From Rotaria macrura (Eukaryota; Rotifera; Eurotatoria; Philodinida; Philodinidae), in NCBI GenBank assembly GCA_900239685.1, contig OENT01000518.1, positions 40,102 through 104,101 of the forward strand: a stretch of 64,000 nt of DNA, written 5' to 3'. Of the stretch, positions 1-13,400 are shown in pieces; position 1 is the first letter of the stretch, and each line of letters starts with the position of its first letter. Made by a program: the position numbers and the translations under genes. The notes beneath the pieces are model-generated. The model had not been told where the DNA came from, did not search any database, and was given only the letters and a program-made list of their open reading frames with translations.

Positions 1-1089
1 GTCAGTAACCGCACTACATTCTGAAACTGGCGAAGTCAATCATATAACGAGTGCGAACCGAACGCACACTGTGGCTTTTTCATCGTGGTTAAAAATTCGT
101 CTCAAATTTTTCGAACAAATAATTCGTTGAGTAGGATTTCTAAAATCCACACTGATGGAGCTTTTCGGCTGCATATAATTAGTAGACTGTGAAGGTATGT
201 TAGTTCACTTGATGATGGCAATGCGTTAAATAGTTTATGAAACAATAGTAGTTTCAGATACGATATGAGCAATGTGCTTAGATATATTATAAATCAAATG
301 CTTTTAAAAGTACAATAATTGAATTTTTAGAGAAAGTTCATTTTGATAAATATTTTTCGTATAAAAATTTATACTTGTTAATATTTATTCTTTGAACTTA
401 CTGTATGATTTCTGTTGATTTTCAAATGATAATCTGTGCAAATAATATACAGTTTCATAGCTAGTTTATAAGAAGTTATATATAAGAACTTCATATCGTG
501 TTGAAATCCGATAATCAATTCAACAACGAAATCCTTGTTTACTATCATGAGTAACATCTATTCGTTTATCAGATGTACCATGTAAACTATTTTTGATCGA
601 GCTGTTTGAGTTCAACAAACAAAATCTGTTATTGGAAAGATCGGATCATCTGCTGAATATAGATCGTATGAAACATTGAAATCTAGGAAATTCGTAGCAG
701 TAATTTGTTAAATAAGTTACCATCAACGACTCTTGTTGACCCTCAAAGTTATTTATTATTGATTCCTTATCTAAGCAAGAATCATTCACAGTTTCAACAT
801 ATTGATGCACATCTGTAAAAGTGACAAAACACAACACTGATCTAGAATGACAGACGAAATTCGTTTTCTTTAGAAATACTGTTTTAAAGAAAATAAAATA
901 AAATAAAATAAAAGCAAAACATTGACAAAAGTTGGTGAGATTATTGATATGATAATTTACAGTTAACAGCAAACAAATAACCGGTCATTATTTGTCATAA
1001 AAGCAAAAAACAGAACGCGGGCGACGAAAGGGGGGGGGGGGCGTCAATAAAAAATAGCAATAAAACATTTGTTATGACTAATAATCATT
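1..1089. other. Intergenic, downstream of the SNX14-like gene
   Basis: No gene is supported here. The open frame at 646-972 on the minus strand is rich in Phe and has no splice or family support. Simple sequence only: a run of AAAAT units at about 889-914 and a 12-base G run at 1030-1041. This stretch should contain the 3' UTR and polyadenylation site of the minus-strand SNX14-like gene that ends at 1090. Confidence 0.6.
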
Positions 1090-2952
1090 CTATGTTGTTG
1101 TTAGCGTATTCGCTCTTGACATTTCGGAATGTGATTGTAGTTCAGGAAAAAGTTCAAAAATAATTTCATCCAGAATCATGTAAAATAACTAATATAACAT
1201 ATACAGATATCATACAATCAAGATATTGTAAGAAAACAACATCTACTTACTTGTTTGTTAAGTAATGGATCTTGAAAATATTCTAGTACAAGTTTTAGAC
1301 CATTCTGTACGTTGACTTCACCGAGAATGTATTTGATCACAGCTATAAATAAAGATTAAAATTCGAGTAGTATCTATTAAATCTTCTTGTTTGTGGAAAG
1401 TCTTCGACATTGAAATAGTGTTATGAACATAGTAAAATAAATTATTAATTTCGACAACTGCATACAGTCTACTATCAATTTTTAGAATGTGAGATACTTC
1501 AAAATTTTGTCTAATAAAAATTCATAGAAACATGTGAAACATCAACAATTTTCATCGATCAAACTTGAAGCTCTAATGGCGTCGAAACTCTTTTGTTTAA
1601 ATTCTATTCATATAAGTTTTTCATTGTTCACTCTATGTGATGTCAACTCTCCTGATTCGTTTTACTTGTGCGAATTTCAAGGATTTTCTTGTGATTGACA
1701 ATATGATCTAATTAACTTATGACAATAAAAAAGATCGTTGAAGCAATGAGAATGATTGGCCATGTTGAATGAAATGCTAGTATTTTTTTATTACTTCCAC
1801 TGGGGAGATGATGATATATTCATTGGTTAAACTCAGGAATTTTATGAAAACTTCTTTCAATTTTTAAAATCTCTTCCTCGTATTGTTTGTTAGAGATAGA
1901 TTCTTTTCTATTGAAAATTTATAACGAATATGTCAATCGAACAGAAAAATCTCGACTAAGAACGAACCTGTGGGGTCACCACTCACAATAATCGAAATCA
2001 GTTCCTTTCGCTTCACTTCTTATTTTTTGTCAAGTGTGACCTAGGGGGAAACAACAGACTTTTACACTTGACATTATTTTACGCTACTTTAAAGTAATTC
2101 AATGTAAGTTACTTCAAAATCATTTCTTAATACTTGAAGCTACTTTCACGCACTTCGAACTACTTTTAAGTAAGCTTTACGGTACTTTTCAACTTCAAGT
2201 CTTCCGTTTCCCCATAGACCGTGGCATATTATCAATAATAAATTTCAAATTAAACTTTGTTTTCTTGTTCGAATGTGGTGTTCTTACAAAGTCGAAATCG
2301 ATTAAATTTATATAACAATGAATTATCAAATAAAGGAAACCCTATTTTGAGCATACTTGGCATAAACTGTTCAGCTACTGCAAGTACATCATCGAAATTC
2401 ACTAAGTCAGTTGATCTAAATACATATTAGTATAAAAGAACAAAGAAATGATATTGACAATTCGATTTATTTGTTTACTCTTTATTTTCTGCATCGTGTG
2501 GAAAGATAGTATCTAAAATGAATATTCAACAATAACCTTGTTCTTTAATTAAAAATAAAATACCTTGAAGTGCACGAATAACATCAACGATGTTGTCTTC
2601 ATCGGTTAAAATCTCATCCATTCTACTTTCAAGAACATGTGAAAAGAATGTATCAAATGTATTTTTGAATGGTAAACGAAATAATTTCAACATATTAATC
2701 AATATTGGTGATGCTGAGAAGATTTTCTTAGCTATACATATACATATATACACATACAAATGTATTTAAAGATATATAATAAAGACTCTTAAAATATTCT
2801 AATATTTCTATTTACCAATAGAAATTAAATGATCATAAGGACTATCAAGCTGTTGCTGATCAGAATTTCCCGATTCTTCTATCATCGGCTCAAAGTAAGC
2901 TTCGGCAATATTAGCATTATTGCCATATATGGAATTTTGAAGCTAAACAACC

Positions 2953-2987
<35 letters not shown>

Positions 2988-5900
2988 GAATTATTAAATA
3001 TGACAAGAAAATATTCATACTTTTTCTTCAATAATATCATTGAATACAGGAGTTGATTGTGTTGCTTTTGCTTTACCCGGTTCAGCATAGTTTAATAACG
3101 AGATCAGAAATGGTTCAAGATATTGCCCTTTCTAAAGTCGAATTTGTATGTAGTGTTTACACCAACATATCGAATTAAAATAAAATACCTCAATACGTAA
3201 TCGACGTGGTACAACTTTAAACATTTTAGCTAGAATAATTTCGCCACTGGGTATCGTGAATTCATCGGGCTGCGTGAGAAAATTGTATATTAATTCACTA
3301 TTACGTAGCGTCGGCTTGGACAATAGATGCTAGAAAAAAGTATTCATTATCTAATTATTGTATGAGATGTTGTTAAATTTTACTCGTAAAAAATGTTCAA
3401 ATTCAGTTTTTATTGACTCGAGAGATTCAATATTTTTTATTGATCGTCTAGGTGGTAAACGAGCATCAAAAAATATGCCGTGAAATTCAGTCAATTTTTG
3501 TTCAAGTAAATAAAAATCTTGATAGCGTCTAAATGATAACGAAACAGATCTCTTAACGTTTTATTTTCCATACTATAATCAATTTCTAATTACCTTGCGA
3601 CTATCCAATGAGGTTTTTCGTCGTCATTATTCGACAGATTATCTAGAACGAATACTTTCATTCGATGAATAGAAATACCAGTAATTCATCATACCATTAT
3701 TCGAATCCAATCGCTGAACATCGATGATAAAAGCAAAATATTTCGAATTCGAATTTAAACTTTCACGAAGTTCTTCAGCATGACTAATAAGAACACGCCA
3801 TGTACTAAAATCTCTTTCATCTGCTGACTAAATTAAATTTAGTTACACTTGGAACAAAAGAAATGACAATCAAAGAAAACGTACACTATTACTAGAAATA
3901 CTTGTTGTATCTTCTGGACATTTAAGATGATAATCATGTTTTTCTCCCATTTCTAAAAAATAAGAAAAGAAATTTTTTATTCAATAATAATTTATAATCT
4001 GATTTTTTTCTCTCATTCCAACAAAATACATAAATCAAACAAAACTCATATTTAAATATCAATCAACATCGACACTGATGTGAAATATGCATCATTGGTT
4101 GGCATATGATCATATATTCAAGATCTAGCATGTTCTACTCAGACTTTCTATTTGTTTTATGTATCATATAATTGATTTTTATTGTATTATGATGATTAAC
4201 AATAGTTTTAAAAGCAAAATAAAAAGAATATTAAAGTAGTATGCACTAAGATTTTCGAATCATCTACATTAAAGATTTCGATAGAAAACGTAGCCTAAAC
4301 GGTCAATTTGTTATGATTATTTTTCAAAAACTATTTTTCTGACATTAGAAAACATATCAAATAGAATGATTTATTTTAGTCTTGAGGAATATTCTACTTG
4401 AATATATATTTAGAACTTGTGATTCAAGATCGTACGTCATTCGACGAAATTTCAATAGAAAAATACAGATACCACCACCATTGGAATCACTTAAACAATA
4501 TATGATAAAGACTGGCTAGTACTGACACATAACTGATTACTAATAGATTCTATATCATAGTTTAGAATTTAATTTTGTAGTAATACTGTTATTGTTTGTT
4601 TTTTTGCCATTATATTTTAAACTTTCTTTAGTTAAAGAGCACTCAATCGATCCCTTCCAGTCGATGTCAGTCAGTTCCAAACATCTTGCAAATCAATTGA
4701 AGTAACAATAAACTATTCAGTTTCTTAGGTAAATATTGTTGGGCTAATGCTGACAGACTGTAAAAAACATAGGGCACAACTCTACTCCATTGACAAGCTC
4801 AATTTTAATCAGAAGAAAAAAGTCATTTCCCCAGGGTAGTTTTTATTCAGAAGAAAAATTAACTAGATCTATTAAAACCTTGACTATATTCTTCTTTCAA
4901 CACGTCATCTTACACTAGATAAAATCAAACCGTATTATACTTTCATAAGATGCTAGAAATATGATTAAAATGTTTGATCTGCTATCATGATACTTTTATG
5001 TTTTCTTTTGGGGTATTCAAAAGAGACGAATCGAAAATAATTCATTCGAAATGTCGAAGACTTTTTTTGAGTGTTTACTTTACTCATTGTGGATTTTCTC
5101 TTTACTTGTACAGAACATGATAGCGTGTTTCTTTAATTGTCTACTTTTTAAAGAAGAGAAAATGTCAAATTGTCTGAATGCAATCACTGTAGGATTATTA
5201 AAGTATTGCCTCTGTTCAAACAAATAAACAACGTAATATCCTTTGACCTTCCATTCCAGATAAAAGTTTCACTGTAAGAAATTTTACACGGAAATACTGA
5301 AATAATTATTTCAATAGTTTGACAAGAATTTTCTCGAATTGAAATCATCATTGTTTACCTTGATATGAAGTTGTTGTGTATGTATTTGATCCTCCATGTT
5401 GATTTGTATTCTCATTTGGATTTCTAAATAACGAACAAATATGTATGCTAACGAAAACATGTATTTAATTATTATTGAACTAAAGACAACGAAAAGCAGG
5501 GTAAATGAATAAATAGATAGAAAACAATAAATATAGAATGATTTTTTTCTCTTGTAGATATTGTTATCAAACCTGATCTCTTCAATGTGAACAAAATCTG
5601 ATATAATTTCTTCAAAACTAAGAGTATTAGTTATGAAAATAGAAAATATCATATTAGTTGACATGAAAAGAAAACATTCGATATACCTATGTTTCAAATT
5701 ACGATAATCTGATGAATCCATACGTTGACCACATATGTAAAAGAAATGTTCGTCACTGGTTAGAAAATTTCTTTGATAATTATTTTCAATCAATTCATAA
5801 ACTATACGGTGAAATTTCGATAATAATGCAAATGTTTGTTGAATATTGAATGATTTTTTACAATCATCTAACGGTTTAACATTGTCAAGATTAATATTTT

Positions 5901-8844
5901 TTTCTAGATCATAATAAATTAAATGTTTAAGGTCATCAATAAGCGTATCATTTTTATCATATGGATTACTAATGATAATGTAAGCTTGCGATTTCAATGG
6001 ATTTAAATAACGTTCATCAATGTTTTTTAAACGTTGATAGATTTTTTTTCTGACTAATATATCTGTCGCTAATGGAATGTCATTCAGAATATCAGTTAAT
6101 GTTAAATAAATACTCATAAGACCAAGTGAACCATGCCGATCAAGAACTCGACTAAATTGACTCATTAATTCATTTTCATACATAACATCAGTTAAATCTA
6201 AGGCTAATTTGTTCTTATGTAGTGATCCATTCATGGCACAAAAATGTGAAAGAATTTCAACGTTTGTATTTGATTCATCGATTGTTTTCGATTTAGTATT
6301 TGTTTGTCGACGTTGAATAGCATTTGAAAAATAAAGATAAAATAAACGATTTAATGTATCCGGTTGACACATAACATCGATGCCATCAATTAATATTTGA
6401 CAAACGAGTAGTTCACATAAGAAATGACGTGAACCCTTACATTCATATATATGTTTCGGTGCTATTATCGGCAATAAATCAAGTACGAGACGTTTTAAAT
6501 ATTTTAATTCCTGTCGTCGAGTATACATGGCTTCATGTATATCATCTTTGTACATTTTGCGGAAAAATTCTACTGTATCATCTGATGAATGAATTTCTTT
6601 GGTACGAACATAACGATGAAGTGTTTGAAGGACGATTGGAAAAAGCCGTTCGACAATAAAACCATTGACATTAACCTGATAAAGACAGTATTTTTTTTAT
6701 ATTAAATTATTGAGAAAAGAACTCGATGAACACCGGTCAAACTTTTCTCGACAATTATTTGCGTCGATATGCAAAAAAAAACGCAGACAGAACAAATTGA
6801 TTCCTAGAACTTGTTTGTAAATAATTGCTGAGGTTCTGTACTCTTGTTTTCATGTTTATTCAAACAGAATGAAAGATTTATATTCTTTGAAAGATAATTC
6901 TATATGATACATTTTATGATGTTATTAAAAATCGAAATAGTTGAAAACATTGTATAAATGAACATAATAGTGAATAGTAGTCAGACGATACCATTTGATT
7001 TTAAATGATTCTACTTTTGCTCTTCTACTTTTCATGTGTGTTGTTAAATTTTACTATGAAAAACATTTAGATTCGTTTTGAAAAATATGATTTCTGAATT
7101 TGAATCACTTCTTCAATAAAAAGATCTGGGTTAATCACATAAAACATGTCTGTGTAGTATTCAATCGATCAGCTCGATTCTAATTTCTTTACTCTAGAGT
7201 TACGTTTATACTTTCTGAGAACGAAACTCAGTTTAAAAAACGAAAATCTCAGTTTGCATTTAACATAGTCGTATCAATATAAATTACTCATATTCGAAGT
7301 TCATGTTTATTGTTTGAAATCATCAATCATCTTGAACTGAAATGATGCCGGTAAGTGTTACATCTGTATCTCAAACATTAGTAAACATACACGATTAGGG
7401 TGGTACAAGTCAATTTTAGATCCTAAAAATGAATACATATTCAGTTTTCATAAACATAAACAATCTATTTCGAAATATTATATTTTATGATAGTTCTTTC
7501 AGCTATCTTCGCCTCATATTCGAGTTAATTAATACTGACACTGTTTAAAAATGTTTTTGCTGAAGTCTTTTTTGATTTATTTCAAGATCTTTGACAGCGA
7601 GTTTTGAGTTCTTACGAGAACAGTTGGTAGTTTAAAATCGGATTCATAGAAACTGTGCATTTCGTTCTAAAAATTTCTATAATAATTCTAATCTTACATT
7701 TTGTACACGACGAATAAATGTTGCTAGAACAAATCGAAAAGCATGCTTTGCTTCATAAACAAGACTGTCATCGCGAGTAATTGACCTATAACGAAATACA
7801 TGGGAAGTTCTAAGCAATAACTATTAACTTAATGATCATGAATACTCACGATAGCCATGGATATATATGATCTCGCAGGCAAAGACAACAAAACTATGAA
7901 TAGAGAAATAAATGTAATATTATCAGCTTTAACAAAAAAAGAAGAACTTACTTTATCTATAGCTGTATCGAGTCGTTTAGAAATCATTAGATGTATCCAC
8001 GGATGGTTTTGGACATAAACACAATTCGCACTTTAAATTTAAAAAGAACGTTGTTAGTGAACCATTCAAAGATTAAAATGCAAAATATGATGTGGCTTCT
8101 GTCATCATTTACTCGATAATTACTCTGTCCTATCTATTTCGAATGATATTTCATCATTCATCTTGTATTTAATTCTTAAAAAACAATGGAATAGAAAGTT
8201 AATACATTTAAGATAGTAAGACATAATTGAAACTGAGTCTATCATCTTATTACAGTAGCGTTTCATTCAAGTGTCTGACTATCAGCTATCAAGGGTTTAA
8301 CAATATTTCACTCCTACATTTTATCTCGATCATATTTCACAAAAACAAAAATAGAATAAATGAATAAAAACAATTACTGTTCTTTTCTGAGTAGTTCTTC
8401 TTTTAAAATCTAAACAAAGAACATACTTGTTTGTACGTTAGACAGTCTTCGATCACAATCGAAAGAACATTTTACCTTTGTTGTATCAAAGAATACGATT
8501 AAATTTGGCCAACATGTAGAATATGCTTCAGAATTATTTAATTTCAGCCTAATGGAAAATTATTTTAGAAATCAATGCAAAAGAAAACAAGAACACACTA
8601 CAGTGTTTCTACATACATATAATAATCAGTCACTTTATAACTGATTGCTAATAGAAGAACGAAGAAGACAACATGTAGTTTCCTATATGAAAATTATGCC
8701 GTCGATATTTTACACATTCTCGTCAACTTTAAAAACAACATACCCAAATAAAAGAAAAATAATCAGAAGAAAAATAATTACTCCTATACCAAGGATAATT
8801 CGTTGATTACGATTTTTCATCGTTACATTCTCGTTTTCATCCAT
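1090..8844 (-). CDS. snx14: SNX14-like sorting nexin (PXA-RGS-PX-nexin C)
   Basis: Endosomal/ER sorting nexin of the SNX14 type. Exons, 5' to 3': 8744-8844, 8476-8548 (possibly extending to 8427), 7952-8030, 7850-7893, 7698-7785, 5687-6675, 5573-5617, 5359-5423, 3885-3952, 3695-3827, 3594-3642, 3384-3528, 3189-3329, 3021-3131, 2816-2942, 2537-2731, 2357-2401, 1251-1342, 1090-1188. From 8030 down all phases agree (837 codons plus stop). Domain order: one N-terminal membrane segment (GVIIFLLIIFLLFG), PXA (around YTRRQELKYLKRL), RGS-like (ending TSDEHFFYICGQ), PX (WIVARRYQDFYLLEQKLTEF), nexin C (ending ILDEIIFELFPEL). These match vertebrate SNX14 block for block from memory. The phase between the second and third exons does not fit, so a small exon between 8031 and 8426 is probably unseen. 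Introns 3953-5358 and 6676-7697 hold nothing recognisable; the intron at 2943-3020 carries a CA/TA microsatellite (about 2952-2988). Confidence 0.9.
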
Positions 8845-8856
8845 CTAGAAGACATA
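8845..8856 (-). promoter_or_regulatory. Splice acceptor abutting the snx14 start codon
   Basis: On the minus strand TGTCTTCTAG is followed at once by ATG. No 5' UTR donor was identified, and the KARI-like stop is only 141 bp upstream. This fits either a 5' UTR intron or a spliced-leader trans-splice site; the latter is known in bdelloid rotifers. Confidence 0.5.
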
Positions 8857-8985
8857 TTATAAATCAAATTTATTTTATTGCTTATTAAGAATTTTTGTTT
8901 ACTAGAAAATAATTGCAAATCGAATTAATAAAGATAAATGCTTTGGTATAGAAAAAAAGACATGAAAGAAAAGAAAAACTACAAT

Positions 8986-9990
8986 TTATTTTTTTCGATC
9001 CGGTTTAATAACTTCTCGTACGCGTTCATCAGCTTGTACAATCGGTGCGTTTTCAACTTCTTTCCATTCTTTAGCTAGTTCTTCTGCAGCCCATTTTGTA
9101 TTTGACCATTTTTCAGCAAACTTTCCCGACAAAATATTATCATGAAGAATACTACGAAATTTTTCACGTATATCTTTTCCATCATGACGATTCATCGTCG
9201 ACAATTGACCATATTGACTTGTGCGTGAATGATATTTTAACTGTTTAACAAAACCTTCATCGGCAGCACGTTCGAATATTTCAGCTGGTTCTTTACTTAA
9301 ATACATATCGAATAATATTGCTTCATCTGAAAATCCAGCGTCATGTAAAACATTGTAACCTTCACGAAAGATTGCCATAATCTCAGGCCAAAGTGCTTGT
9401 TCAGCAAATAAATCAATGCCTGCTTCTTCGCGACACGATGAACTTACAGCTCCATTACCACGAGTTGCTCCAATGCCATAGGCAATCGAAAGACATGTGG
9501 CTAGCGCCGTACCACTCACATCTGTTTCGACAGACACAAAACATGGATATGGAATGTTTTGAACAAAACGATCACGTACACCAGCACCAATCATTCGTGG
9601 TGCAACCATTACAACATCCATATCACCAGGTAAATCAAGTAAATTGAATGCAACATTATATCCACTTGCAACAACTAATGTACTGTTCGGTTTAACATTA
9701 CTTTTGATCTTTTCATTCCATACTGTTTGTTGATCTTCGTCTGGAATAAGTAACATAAGAATATCACCTTGTCGAGCTGCATCTTCGATGCTAACTGGAG
9801 TAAATCCATCTTCACGAGCTTGTTTAGCATAATCATCATCGATGTTACCGATAACGATATTATTCACGCCACTATCACGCAAATTTAGTGCTTGTGCACG
9901 ACCTTGATTCCCGTAACCAATAAATGCCACAGTTTTACTACGTACAATATTGACATCGGCATCATCATCATGATAAATTTTAATTGGCAT
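8986..9990 (-). CDS. Ketol-acid reductoisomerase-like protein (class I KARI family), probable bacterial origin
   Basis: A 334-residue uninterrupted frame of the usual class I KARI length (about 330-340 aa), with start and stop in the family's normal places. N-terminal Rossmann fold: GYGNQGRAQALNLRDSG at about 25-41. C-terminal KARI domain: IDLFAEQ at 192-198 keeps Asp193 and Glu197, which match the first metal-binding pair. KARI is the second enzyme of branched-chain amino acid synthesis, a pathway animals lack, so the gene is probably horizontally acquired. Oddities: the usual catalytic His of the AHG(F/Y) motif is Ser109 (VASGYN), the APK.PGH motif reads APRMIGAG, and the ECLHE metal motif is replaced by DMYLSKE. 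It may therefore be a KARI paralog with another substrate. Acidic residues after strand beta-2 (GNIDDD) suggest NADH over NADPH (inference). Base composition resembles its neighbours, so the transfer is old or adapted. Confidence 0.9.
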   Translation of the reverse strand: MPIKIYHDDDADVNIVRSKTVAFIGYGNQGRAQALNLRDSGVNNIVIGNIDDDYAKQAREDGFTPVSIEDAARQGDILMLLIPDEDQQTVWNEKIKSNVKPNSTLVVASGYNVAFNLLDLPGDMDVVMVAPRMIGAGVRDRFVQNIPYPCFVSVETDVSGTALATCLSIAYGIGATRGNGAVSSSCREEAGIDLFAEQALWPEIMAIFREGYNVLHDAGFSDEAILFDMYLSKEPAEIFERAADEGFVKQLKYHSRTSQYGQLSTMNRHDGKDIREKFRSILHDNILSGKFAEKWSNTKWAAEELAKEWKEVENAPIVQADERVREVIKPDRKK

Positions 9991-10002
9991 TCTATAAAAT
10001 AA
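9991..10002 (-). promoter_or_regulatory. Splice acceptor one base before the KARI-like start
   Basis: On the minus strand TTTATTTTATAG precedes A-ATG. A prokaryote-derived frame with a eukaryotic acceptor at its start shows it is wired into host RNA processing, by a 5' UTR intron or by trans-splicing. Confidence 0.5.
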
Positions 10003-10478
10003 ATTCCATTGAAAAAGAAAACATGAAAATATATGCTATATTTTAGTATGAGTAAGTCTTTTTTTTTGTCTAACGAAACAACATTCGAGCACTTACTTAC
10101 TTACTTATCTGTGTCGACTTGAATTAATGAAAAGAAAAAGGCACGAGCAAGGTATGGTTTATGTGCTTGCTTATTGTGCTATATACTCGAGAGAAAAAAA
10201 AGAAAAGCATAAAAGGACACGATGAGATAAAACAATGCACAAGTAGAACAAAGGCACGATGCATCTTGTTGAGAAAATAAAAACGAAGATCAAATAAGAT
10301 ATATATACTTTAAAAGGTTTTCTTTTTCGAGCTAGTATATTTGTTTGTTTAAAATTTTTTTTTTTATCATGGCAATATGCATAATAGAACAAAAACACTG
10401 TTTAATTAGAATGCAAGAGAATAGAGAAGTCGAAGAAAAAAGAAAAATTATTGTCTCTTAATTATGTACATGTAATAT
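10003..10478. other. Spacer between the TOM1-like and KARI-like genes
   Basis: A 488-bp spacer counted from the TOM1-like stop to the KARI-like start. AT-rich, with an ACTT repeat near 10093-10109 and no supported gene. It should contain the 3' UTR of the TOM1-like gene and any KARI promoter. Confidence 0.5.
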
Positions 10479-13400
10479 TTATGCATTTGATTGATTCGGC
10501 TCGCTTTGGGTTGATGGTTGTTGTAAATTAATATGTATTTCGTTTTCTGATACTGCCGGATCAGGAGGAATCATCGATGCACGTATATCTAAGAAATCAT
10601 TGAATGCATGCGTTGTACCATCATCTTGATGTGCACCATTATGTGTATCACTAACACTTGAAATATTCAACCATTGTTCAACTTCTTTCACATCATGTTC
10701 AGAATCCTAGACAGAAAATTAGATTGTTGAATTGATGTAGATAAAGAATTCTCTTTTATTTTTAATCTTATACCTGATTATTTGCAACAGATTGAGTTGT
10801 TACTGAGGCACTAAAAAGAGATGTAAATAAACTATTTTTAAAAATTCTAATCGAAGAAAAAAATCCTAATAGGTGCAAAGAGAGCAGCAAGATTTTGATT
10901 TCCATTGAAAAGACACAGAAAAAAAAAGTATAACATAGATTAACGACAAACAGCAAATGTAATCTTACGAATGAATACTCATATATCTTCTTTAAGAAGA
11001 AAATATTGATGAAAATTTGTTTTTCTTTTTGATAAATATTCTTTAAATTACTTACGTTGCTTGTTGTGGAGTAGCTTTAGGTGTTGCACTGGATGATGCT
11101 GAATTAATATCTGGAGTAAAGAAAAAAAAAATGAACGAATCAATTTTTAGTTACGACAAGGAAGCAATTAAATACGAACGCATATGCTTTAATGTTGCTG
11201 GAAGTGTTCCTGTGTCTTCATCGAATTTGATTAATGCTGGCTCATTATCTTGATGACGTGGTGAAGATAATGGCTGAAGAAAAATTTCATGGAAAGATTC
11301 AAAACGAAGAAAACGACAATATATACTTTTGTTGATGATGATTGAGTTGCTGAGATTCCAGTTTGAGATGGTGATGTTGTGGAATTTAAAACTGGCGTTT
11401 GAGCTGGACCGAGTCGTCGTTCACGTTCTTGCATGTAGTTTTCGAAAGTTTTCAATGAATTATTGAATTCATCATTATAACGTAACAGATCAACTATTTG
11501 AGAAACAAAAACCTAACCATTTGAACATAATAATATTCGAAATAAAAATTTACCTGTTATATCATCAATAGCAACTTGTGAAAGTAAATCGATGATACGT
11601 GCTTGCATTTGTACACATGTTTTTTGTAATTCCTTCAAGAAATATGAAAGCTTATTTTCAAAACTATTCAGAACAGTAGTCATTCGATAGATAAATCTCA
11701 CTAGACGAGGTTACAGTTAAATGAATTATACAAACAGTACCCAAACATTGAACTATTATAAACTGAATATCTATATGTGCTCAATCACCAAATGCCTCAG
11801 TGAAAGAATTATTCTACAACCGACGTGCACTACTGAATTTGCATGATTAACTGCGATTATTTCATAGTCATAGAATACGATTGTCAGATAATTTTGTTTT
11901 TATGAAAGAACATAGTCCATTTAAATCACTGCATACGAACATATAAAATTTACAAGAATTTGATTTTGAAAGTTTCAATACATCAATATTGTTCATGCAC
12001 ATCTAATCTTAAGTTGCGAGGAAAGTTAATCACAACGATGACTCTTTGACAAAGATAATAGATTAATACTAGATATATGAGTACAAGTAGACGATTTCAT
12101 TAAAAAAAAATACAGCTCCTGTTAGAAAATTATTCTGTACGGAATTCATCTTAACCGAGAGTATATTGCACAAACTATTCATAAGACAAGAGTAATGATA
12201 ATACGAACTTCAAAGCTCGTAAATCAATACGTTAAAAGTATTGACTTCAAGAAGAGTCGACTGACATTTAAACAAAAAATTATTCAACAAGATTAGAAGA
12301 GATCCATGATCTATAACATACGAATGGAAAAACCCCACTATCTAGCATAGAATGGTCAACGGCGAAATATACGAATGAAAATTCAAGCTATATGTCTCGA
12401 CAAGCACTTTTGTATGATGAGTAAATTTAATTTATCGAAACCAACCAGTCCTTCGAACAACTCATCAAATTTCGATGTCAATAGTTCTTTATACTTCCGA
12501 ATATAGGTTGTCGTAGGTTCACAATTCTCGAATGATCTTTTCTAAAAAAACATCACAGGATATCATAATTTCTTTTGTAGATTAAGGCAAAAGTGACTAA
12601 GATATATCAGATGCAAACGTTTCACTCCATCAAATGTATTGCCATTGACAAACAAGCATATCTATTTACATATTTCGATCGAAGTCTTCATTTGTAGAAT
12701 GTTTTAAAGAAAACGATCCATTTTTTCGATTTCTACAATTAGCTATGGATTTTCCAGCTAAGACTAGCAGATGAAGAATAGCTGAATATATATATGTATA
12801 ACAGATAGTCGAACAGAAGCATCTTTCATATAGTTATTTATCAATATGATTCCCTTTCATTTTCAGATCAGCATGTATCTTTGTAAATTTCAACATGAGA
12901 AATTTAACGATGCTGATAATTAACTATGTGAATGAATCCGTTCATCAAAAAATTGATTCTAATTTATAATGAATAAAATTTACTTCATTATTGATTTTTA
13001 CGAAAATAACGCTAGTGTTAAATTATCTACGAAATCAATCTCGAATACTTACTTTATGAAATCATCACTTACTCGTACATTCCTAATCCTGTGAACGAAC
13101 AAATCATAGAAACAAAATAGTCAAATAGAGTTTTTATAGCATTAGTAATATTTTTCTAGCATAAACTTCGACACAGAAATTCTACTCATAGAATACACAT
13201 CGAATATCAATTGTGTAGAAATTAATGAGTATCATGAGAACAACTTGCATGCTTCGATTTTTACAGTTAAAAAGGAGCTAGCCCCCCCTTGCAGTATCAG
13301 TGTGTTTGCTCAGTTTCTCTAGTCCATGAAACTGAATGCAAACTGATATTTTCATGATCGATCGATCGATCGTTTTTCATAGCGTTATGTCTTTCACAAG

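Noticed and set aside
646-972. 108-codon minus-strand frame
   Set aside because: Phe/Ile-rich AT-driven frame downstream of the snx14 stop, no splice sites or homology.
2829-3088. Overlapping plus and minus frames around the CA/TA microsatellite
   Set aside because: Read through the dinucleotide repeat; the real minus-strand exons here are 2816-2942 and 3021-3131.
7850-7871. 22-bp microexon in snx14
   Set aside because: First reading of the acceptor near 7872; a better acceptor at 7894-7895 gives a 44-bp exon that restores phase and homology.
9393-9647. Plus-strand frame inside the KARI-like gene
   Set aside because: Antisense shadow; His/Gln-rich composition typical of a reversed coding strand.
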